A stretch of DNA of 24,276 nt from Cochliopodium minus (taxonomy: Eukaryota; Discosea; Himatismenida; Cochliopodiidae). The notes under the pieces were generated by a model that ran no database searches, was not told the DNA's origin, and worked only from the letters and a program-made list of their open reading frames with translations. Made by a program: the position numbers and the translations under genes. Each line of letters starts with the position of its first letter. The first letter of the stretch is position 1. The DNA lies in assembly GCA_024220525.1 (NCBI GenBank), contig JAMYWO010000023.1, forward strand, positions 47,101 to 71,376, read 5' to 3'. Below are positions 18,170-24,276 of this stretch, piece after piece.

Positions 18170-18873
18170 TTTAATTTTGATTGAATTCAATTTTTTTTTA
18201 TTTTTTTTTTTTTCAATTATTCAAATTATAAAAATATATTTTCTTTAATTTTTTATTTTTCGCCGATGATTGAAATTAAGATATATTTTTGAGAAAAACT
18301 TGCATTTGAGATGAAATTTCAAAACAATTATTTTCGATTCTTTCAAATTCTGAATTAAGTTTATTCATTTCAAAAACAATCAAATTAAAACAAATTATTC
18401 AAGATTGTCAAATGTTAATTTTTGTTAAATATCAAAATTTAAAAAAAATTTGGTCTCAACCAAACAAAAAATCGATCAAATTTGGTTAAAGTGGGTAAGA
18501 AAAAATAAGAACAATTTGTTTAATCCTCTTTTTCTTTTTCCAAAAAATATTGGAATTCATTTGAATGATAATTAAAGCTATAACGAAAAATTATTTGAAT
18601 TCCTGCACTTTATGAAAAAAATAATTGTATTAGAGGTTATCTCCAATATCGAAGTTTGATTTTTTATCGTGTTAAAAATATGTATGATATAGAAAAATTT
18701 ATCCTTATGTTGTGTGATTGGGAAAATTTATAAACAGAATGACAAATTAATTATGGAAAGAATCATTGATTTTTTCCTTTACAAATATATAAAAAAAAAT
18801 TGAATAATAAATTTTTTTGGGTAATAATCTCATTAATTTTTCCATATCCTTCAATAACTTTTTTGGCAGGAAA
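18170..18873. promoter_or_regulatory. Divergent intergenic region, aminopeptidase / mS35
   Basis: About 700 bp of AT-rich sequence lies between two outward-facing start codons. I see no gene in it. A possible 5'-UTR intron of the mS35 gene (18821-18869, GTAATAA donor, TTTTTTGGCAG acceptor) ends four bases before the ATG. Promoter elements cannot be named. Confidence 0.4.
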
Positions 18874-21060
18874 ATGAATAGCAAGAATATGATTAATATG
18901 AAGAATAAAATAAAATTAAACAAGAGATATTATTGTATTTTTGTGGATAAAAGATTTGAAAATAACAAATCAAAAATAGATGATGAGAAAGTTATAAGAA
19001 TGGAATCATATACAAAAGGAACATTCGGGAAAAGGGAAATAATACCAGAAATCATTCCCTTGGGACATCCAGTTCGTCCATTGTTAGAAGAGGATGCAGA
19101 TTTGATTTATCATTACCCATCTCCATTCACCTATGTTTCATTTAATTCAAAAAGAGTTGAAGAAGATAAAAGAAAAAGATTTGAAACACAATATGCATTG
19201 TATAGAGCAAATTATGAATCACACATAGTTGGAGTATATGAAAAAGCATCAAAAATCATTTCAGAAAAGGCAAATGAGGAGAAAAAAGTAAGATCAGAAA
19301 AAGAAAAAGAATTAAGCAACAAAGAAACCTTTTCTTTACTTCAAAAAGAAAAGCCAGAAATGATGAGAATAGCACAAGAACTCTTGGATAACAAATATGA
19401 GATTGTAACTGATATAATGAATAAACTCAAAGATCCTACCTGGGATAAACATGATCAATTGAATCTCACCTTTATGTTGAATCAATCAAATATCTTGGAT
19501 TTGGCTGCTTTTAATCAAACCACAGAAGAAAATTGGTTTGAAGAGTTGGATCATGGAATCAGGGATGATTCAATGGATCTAGATATGAAGAATGATCTCT
19601 TTCCTTTTAGAGATAGAGGAAATGTTTCTGCTGTACCTGCTTTGAATGATGATCTCTGGTCTTTGCAAGAACATCAAAAACAATTGAACATTAGAAATAT
19701 CCTCTACGAACATGGTCTTTTGCCTAGAGGATTGAAGGGAGGAATTTTACCAGAATACATGGTAGAACCTTGGATGGAGGGGAATTTGGAAGAAATCTCT
19801 TACCAACCTGACCATGTCATCAACATTTTCCGTGGTAAAAACGATAAGATGTGGAAGAAATCGTGGCCTGCAAGAGCTCTCCACTTTCGTTTCTTCACCT
19901 CTTCTGGAAGAGAAATTGATTTTGACAAATTATTGAAAATTCAATTAAAAAGAATCGAAAAAGGATCTCTCCCTCTCCAATCTGATTCTATTCAACTCGA
20001 TCAAGAACTCGACCTCTCTGATGATGAGCTCTTTCAAAGAGGTGGAAACTCTAGCGGTGAAGAAGGGAAAGGGAAAGAAGGAGAAATAGAAGAGGAAGAT
20101 GATGAAACTGAAAATCTTTCTTTTATGCTCCCCAAAAAGTATCCCCTCCAAAAAGGAGAAGAAGGAAACAAAAAGAGAGAGTATTCCCTCAAAAAAGAAA
20201 AAATAGAGAGAGTGGAATTGGGAGAAGTGCATGAGGAGATCAAAAAAGAATTTGAAGAATGGTCAAAAACTAAAGATGGAGAAGAAGCTCTTAAACTTTT
20301 AATAAGAGATCCTGTTGCCAATCCAATCTTTTTGGAACGTCACTTGGCTGGTCATTTCCCTTATGCAATCACAAACAGTGAAATGGGAGAGGGTTTTCTC
20401 GATTTCAAAGGAATGGTAGATAAAGTGCTCTATCTCATCACAGGTGAAAAAGAAGATGGTTCCATCGACACTGATCCTTTTAAAAAAGAAAGAGAAACTA
20501 AAAAAGAAAAAGAAAAAAAACTTGAAAAAGCAGGAAAGATAGACAGAGTGAAATACCCCATCGAAATCAAAACCTTTCACTTTATCGAACCTCATACCGC
20601 AGTCACAAAAAGAAAGAAAGAGTACTGGAAAAGAAAGGTAGTTTTGAAATTGTGGCTTCCTTCTCTTAGATTACCAAAAGTTGTTTACAAAAGAGTCACC
20701 GAGTTGGCAGGTAAAAGATACACCCCCAACGATCAAGTTCTTTCTTTACCTGCTGATATTTATCCCAATCAAAACCAAAATCAACTCTACCTTATGGGTC
20801 TTGTTAAAAAACTTTTAACAGAAGCTTATTTGGCTCATCCTCACTATGTCCCAACCACCAATGAACAGCCTTCTTCTTTGCTCAATCAACTTTACCAAGA
20901 TTCTCATTCTTCTTTTCTCCATCAACAGCTTGTTGTCTCTGCTAAACATAGAGATGCTGTTTTTTTCAGAATCAGAAACCTCCCTGATCCTCTCACCTAC
21001 AAACTCCAAAATTCTGACTATTGGAATAATCAAATGAAAAATTATATTCAACAAATTTAA
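18874..21060 (+). CDS. MRPS35: Mitochondrial ribosomal protein mS35 (single exon, long)
   Basis: Small-subunit mitoribosome protein. It is a single uninterrupted frame of 728 residues from ATG 18874; the frame upstream opens only at a TTG. The N-terminus is rich in K, R and N with few acidic residues, as expected of a mitochondrial targeting peptide. The diagnostic domain is near residues 588-655: V-V-L-K-L-W-L-P-S-L-R-L, then K-R-V-T-E-L-A-G-K-R-Y-T-P, D-Q-V-L-S-L-P-A-D and N-Q-N-Q-L-Y-L-M-G-L-V-K-K-L-L. This aligns with the R-Y-N-x-x-T-D-x-L-x-L...R-Q-N-Y-D-Y-A-x-x-L-L pattern of mS35. The protein is about twice the human length (323 residues), with long acidic/lysine-rich central insertions (about residues 390-480) and a C-terminal tail. 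It converges on the next gene, 76 bp away. Confidence 0.85.
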   Translation: MNSKNMINMKNKIKLNKRYYCIFVDKRFENNKSKIDDEKVIRMESYTKGTFGKREIIPEIIPLGHPVRPLLEEDADLIYHYPSPFTYVSFNSKRVEEDKRKRFETQYALYRANYESHIVGVYEKASKIISEKANEEKKVRSEKEKELSNKETFSLLQKEKPEMMRIAQELLDNKYEIVTDIMNKLKDPTWDKHDQLNLTFMLNQSNILDLAAFNQTTEENWFEELDHGIRDDSMDLDMKNDLFPFRDRGNVSAVPALNDDLWSLQEHQKQLNIRNILYEHGLLPRGLKGGILPEYMVEPWMEGNLEEISYQPDHVINIFRGKNDKMWKKSWPARALHFRFFTSSGREIDFDKLLKIQLKRIEKGSLPLQSDSIQLDQELDLSDDELFQRGGNSSGEEGKGKEGEIEEEDDETENLSFMLPKKYPLQKGEEGNKKREYSLKKEKIERVELGEVHEEIKKEFEEWSKTKDGEEALKLLIRDPVANPIFLERHLAGHFPYAITNSEMGEGFLDFKGMVDKVLYLITGEKEDGSIDTDPFKKERETKKEKEKKLEKAGKIDRVKYPIEIKTFHFIEPHTAVTKRKKEYWKRKVVLKLWLPSLRLPKVVYKRVTELAGKRYTPNDQVLSLPADIYPNQNQNQLYLMGLVKKLLTEAYLAHPHYVPTTNEQPSSLLNQLYQDSHSSFLHQQLVVSAKHRDAVFFRIRNLPDPLTYKLQNSDYWNNQMKNYIQQI

Positions 21061-21136
21061 AGGCATTTTTCTATTTTTTGCATAATCAAAGAATTATTGA
21101 ACCCAAATAAAGCTTTATTTAAATTATATAAATATT

Positions 21137-21400
21137 TTAATTTCTTTCTTCTTGATTTCTTTGGAATTCAATAAGTGCTTCTTGTTGTGCTGTATTATCA
21201 CGCAATCCAAAATCTGTCAAAACTACTTTTTGAAGAGGGATATAAATTATAATTGCTGCTGATATTACAACCCAAGATACTTGTGCTGTTTTTACTACCC
21301 CATCTTTTACAACATCAAATATTTGTCCACTTTTGGATATGTAATTCTTTCCTTCATTCATTAAATATTTAAAAAATGATTGTTGATTTTTTTTGCTCAT
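21137..21400 (-). CDS. Small tail-anchored membrane protein, Tom22/Tom9-like
   Basis: A single-exon protein of 87 residues; the start is the ATG at 21398-21400. The soluble N-terminus (1-36) is basic to neutral, and one membrane segment runs about 39-57. Around it, V-V-K-T-A-Q-V-S-W-V-V-I-S and then I-Y-I-P-L recall the Tom22 signature (G-K-x-A-W near the membrane entry, a Pro at the far end). A Gln/Glu-rich tail of about 24 residues follows, as in Tom22. The large acidic receptor domain of fungal/animal Tom22 is absent, which resembles plant Tom9. If right, it docks with Tom40 in the outer membrane. The family is very short and divergent; another tail-anchored protein is possible. Confidence 0.45.
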   Translation of the reverse strand: MSKKNQQSFFKYLMNEGKNYISKSGQIFDVVKDGVVKTAQVSWVVISAAIIIYIPLQKVVLTDFGLRDNTAQQEALIEFQRNQEERN

Positions 21401-21436
21401 TTTCTTTTCTATGTACTGTTTTTCAATAAGTTTCAA

Positions 21437-23570
21437 TTTTTTTTAATTTTTTTTTTCTTATCAACATAATCTATTTTTAATATATTTACTTAAACAAAAA
21501 ACATAAAGATGATTGAAAAGAATCATCTCAAAAGATTACCTGACCACTTATAGTTCATTGAAGTCTCAAATGGTAAAGCATTGACTAACAAGGATAATTC
21601 CCAAATTGTGTTTTTTGTAAAACTTGTCCAAATTTTTTCTTCTTATATGTTCCCCCAAACAAACCAAAGTTAACACTCCCTTTTTTACCTATTTTGTTTC
21701 ACAAAAAATAGATGATAGATTCTTAATAAAATGGTGAGACTTTCTTTTTTGTATAATTCTTTTATAAAAAATTTAATCTATTTTTCTTTCAAACCCCACT
21801 ATTTTCACAATACCAATTTGGAATTAAAGAGATTCTTCTTATAAGAGAAACAAAGATCAAGTGAAATCTTGTGAAGATTTTTTGATTTTGTTCAATGAAA
21901 AAGAAATATTATTCAGTCACAAACATTTCAAATTTGTGTTTCTTTTTGAGGAAATGAATAAAGTTAACAGTTAACTTTGATAAATCAATCATTTTCGAAA
22001 ATTACAAACAGTCAGTTAATTGATTCTTTTTTAGAAATGCAAACTTATTTATAAAAAATGGACCACTCCAAGAATGAAATTCAAAAGATTTTCAAAAATT
22101 CCCTTATTAGTTTCTCTCAAACAACCCAATTATTGTTCCCTTTCTTCCACTTTGATTATTGAAGGATTAAATCCATCTGATAAATCCCTTTTCACAATCT
22201 TATTTTTATTATAGTTTTGTACAGTATTAATGAGGTATCAATGACATTTACTCCATCAAAAGCTTTTGTTGTTTCTTATTTTTCAATAACAGCTTATCAA
22301 TTTCTTTGGTGGATTCTAGAGAATTTTTTTTTGTTTCTCATTAGATTTGATTAAATGATCAACAACTCCATAATGAAAGTTTGAAAAATTTGTTGAACAG
22401 GATCTTGGAAAGAAGAGATTCCATTTTCCTTAAAATCACCATTAGTCCAAATGTGTTGCCCTCGAATGCATTGGAACGATAAGTTAACTCTGATTTAAAT
22501 TGTCTAAAAATTGTTCATTTTTAATTTCAATAGGGATTTTTCTCAATCTTTTTATTACTTTTATTTTCGAAATAATTTTGTTAGTTGATATTGGGATAGT
22601 TAATTCCTTCAATTGATTTAGTTTTCTTTTTTGATAGGGATAAGTTGGTAAAAGTGAAAAAAATGAATTTAATAAGAATAATTCAGAAGTTTTTTGTCAC
22701 ATTCTGGTTTATCATTTATTTTGTTTGAATAATTCTTTCTTTTGGTGAATTCTTTTAATTTTGGTTTTTTATTATTCTCAATTAAGACCACTATGAAATA
22801 AACATTCTATTTCCATATATAGTTTCAACTCAATCTGGAATGTACAACGCATTCTCTCACGAAAAGATTAAACCTTACTCAAACTCAAGGGAGGCTCCTT
22901 TTCTTTATTAAAGGATTGAAATAGTTAAAATTTTAAAGAAAATCACAGATGAAAGACTCCGAGGAGGAAAAGAAAGATTGGAGAAAGGAACAGAACAAAG
23001 GAAAATCCAGATCAAAATAAGTGTTATTGGTTTTTTAGAGGAATAGGATGAAAGCAGTTCAAAGTTGCAAAATAAACCCATAGTTTTCAAATTGGTTTCC
23101 AAAAGAATAAGCAATTTAATTTATGATTTAAACATTTTTTCTTTAGAGGTTAGTTTCAATAATTGACTTCTATCCCTATCAGAAAGTTCTGGGTAATGAA
23201 ACTTTGGCTCCATTTAAAAATTTCTGGTGTTAAAGGAGTCAGTAAAATCTTGGATGAGGGCGAAAAGATAGTAGAGTGACTTTTGAGAGTATTGGAAGAA
23301 AAAATATTAAGAGATGATTCGAAACTAAAGAGAATGAATCTCCAAGAAATAAATAATAAAATCATCAAAATTTTCTTTGTCCTACCAGCTGTGTTTCTCG
23401 AAGCTCCTACATAGAAGAACAGACACTCCAAAACCATTATGTAAAATTTTAGATATTTGCAAAACTGAAATCAATTGAACTCACTTTTTGTTAAATTTTA
23501 ATAAAAGGATTAAAAAACTCAACCAAGTGAGAACGAACTCCTATTTATCCATATTCCTATTGTATAATAT
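21437..23570. other. Gene-poor AT-rich region
   Basis: About 2.1 kb without a supportable gene on either strand. Reading frames are short, begin at non-ATG codons and show no family marks. Minus-strand frames at 22908-23114 and 23156-23437 are the longest and do not look conserved. Local GC is slightly raised at 22840-23450, which could reflect an old element or gene relic. Confidence 0.5.
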
Positions 23571-23571
23571 T

Positions 23572-23711
23572 ATAAATTTTTTTTTTTTTTGTTCTAAAAC
23601 ACGCACAAAGTGGGAAATCTTAAATTAAAATATTTAACATAATCAAACAAAAAAGTATAATATTATTCAAGATAATTCAATCAACATTTGGTAGACTCCA
23701 AATTGGAAGTC
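23572..23711 (-). mobile_element. Short poly(T)-led interspersed repeat, second copy
   Basis: It begins with about 16 T, then TTCTAAAACACGCACAAAGTGGGAAATCTT, and continues with AT-rich sequence to ATTTGGTAGACTCCAAAT (ending near 23703). It matches the copy at 24158 over at least 115 bp and the 63-bp insert at 4114 over its inner end. On the minus strand it reads towards a hairpin and a poly(A) tail. One arm of the hairpin is altered here (CGCAC rather than CCCAC). The right-hand limit is uncertain because copy 3 is cut by the window end. Confidence 0.75.
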
Positions 23712-24079
23712 CAAGAATGATTATCAAGACTCTTCTATATTTGACAACTTTCCTTGTAGCATTGAAAAGAAGATTTTGAAGAGAAACGTTATTTTTTTTG
23801 ATTTATTTTTTGATAGTTCACATCTTTTTTTTATTTTCTATTGGATCCCTTGGTTATTTGAGATTAAAATAAGAATAGAAAGAAAAAGAATTATTTTGTT
23901 TCAGGAATCAGAAAGCAGCACAGAAGGTTTGGGAGTTTTGTTTGACAAGTTTTCGTAAAATACTAAGATTTTGACAAAAATAAAGAAAAGAAGGAGATAT
24001 TTGAAATCTTTCCGTAAGTTACTGAGTTGAAACAAGAAGGATACAAAGAAAATCCAAAATTTTCCATCCTTATTTTCAA

Positions 24080-24155
24080 GTTATTTTTTATTTTTATTAT
24101 TTTTATTTTTGTTTTTATTTTTATTTTTATTTTTATTTTTATTTTTTATTATTAT
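24080..24155. repeat. (TTTTTA)n simple repeat
   Basis: About twelve TTTTTA-type units lead directly into the poly(T) of the next short repeat copy. Confidence 0.85.
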
Positions 24156-24156
24156 T

Positions 24157-24276
24157 TTTTTTTTTTGATCTAAAACCCCCACAAAGTGGGATATCTTTTT
24201 TTAAAATATTAAACATAATCAAACAAAAAGTAAAATTATTCCAGATAATTCAATCAACATTTGGTAGACTCCAAAT
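24157..24276 (-). mobile_element. Short poly(T)-led interspersed repeat, third copy (cut by window end)
   Basis: After about 12 T the sequence GATCTAAAACCCCCACAAAGTGGGATATC matches the insert at 4114-4176 closely, and the remainder matches the 23572 copy to the last base. The CCCAC/GTGGG hairpin is intact. The element must be longer than the 119 bp seen. Confidence 0.8.

Noticed and set aside
18817-18873. Nineteen extra N-terminal residues for mS35
   Set aside because: The upstream extension begins at TTG, not ATG, and overlaps a likely 5'-UTR intron; the first ATG at 18874 is preferred.
19945-20595. Minus-strand frames antisense to mS35
   Set aside because: Phe/Ser-rich shadows of lysine/glutamate-rich coding sequence.
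22908-23437. Two minus-strand frames in the gene-poor region
   Set aside because: No ATG at the frame start, no recognisable motif, and low-complexity stretches; not enough to call genes.

Overview
The window is nuclear DNA of an AT-rich, intron-rich microbial eukaryote. Evidence: GT-AG introns of about 48-420 bp in most genes, asparagine-rich tracts, A-rich leaders before start codons, abundant AT simple repeats, non-LTR retroelements, and proteins of a conventional mitochondrion (Tom40, mitoribosomal mS35). The seven recognised genes need only the standard code (stops TAA or TGA). The style resembles amoebozoan or other amoeboid protists, but I cannot name the lineage. I assigned exons by hand from reading frame, splice sites and remembered family sequence, not from an aligner.

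Layout. 1-6032 is a retroelement graveyard. It holds two damaged direct copies (about 135-3541 and 3945-6032) of a non-LTR element whose ORF1 carries CCCH zinc fingers and a CCHC knuckle and whose ORF2 begins with an APE-type endonuclease. A decayed fragment in the other orientation (3543-3800) lies between them, and a 63-bp insertion with a 20-bp target-site duplication sits inside copy 2. 6323-7715 (+) is the C-terminal part of signal peptide peptidase. 7716-9228 holds remnants, including a 247-codon frame broken only by TAA/TAG. 9391-10377 (-) is a phosducin-like protein of the PhLP1 type, divergent from a Rho/Rac GTPase (10594-11235, +). That GTPase gene converges on TOM40 (11285-12611, -). 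12753-15986 (-) is the C-terminal half of a RELCH/KIAA1468 HEAT-repeat protein, joined in frame through a repeat-filled intron to a truncated, probably catalytically dead M1 aminopeptidase (16184-18169, -). 18874-21060 (+) is mS35, converging on a small tail-anchored protein resembling Tom22/Tom9 (21137-21400, -). 21401-24276 is gene-poor and carries two more copies of the short poly(T)-led repeat.

Themes. Genes are tightly packed in convergent and divergent pairs. Three single N bases (3542, 6033, 8291) each coincide with an abrupt change of content and with headless or tailless coding sequence, so they probably mark assembly joins. The RELCH/aminopeptidase junction looks similar but has no N. 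Three genes serve mitochondria: the Tom40 pore, a Tom22-like subunit and mS35. PhLP1, the Rho GTPase, signal peptide peptidase and RELCH concern signalling and endomembranes. I saw no tRNA, rRNA or CRISPR array.
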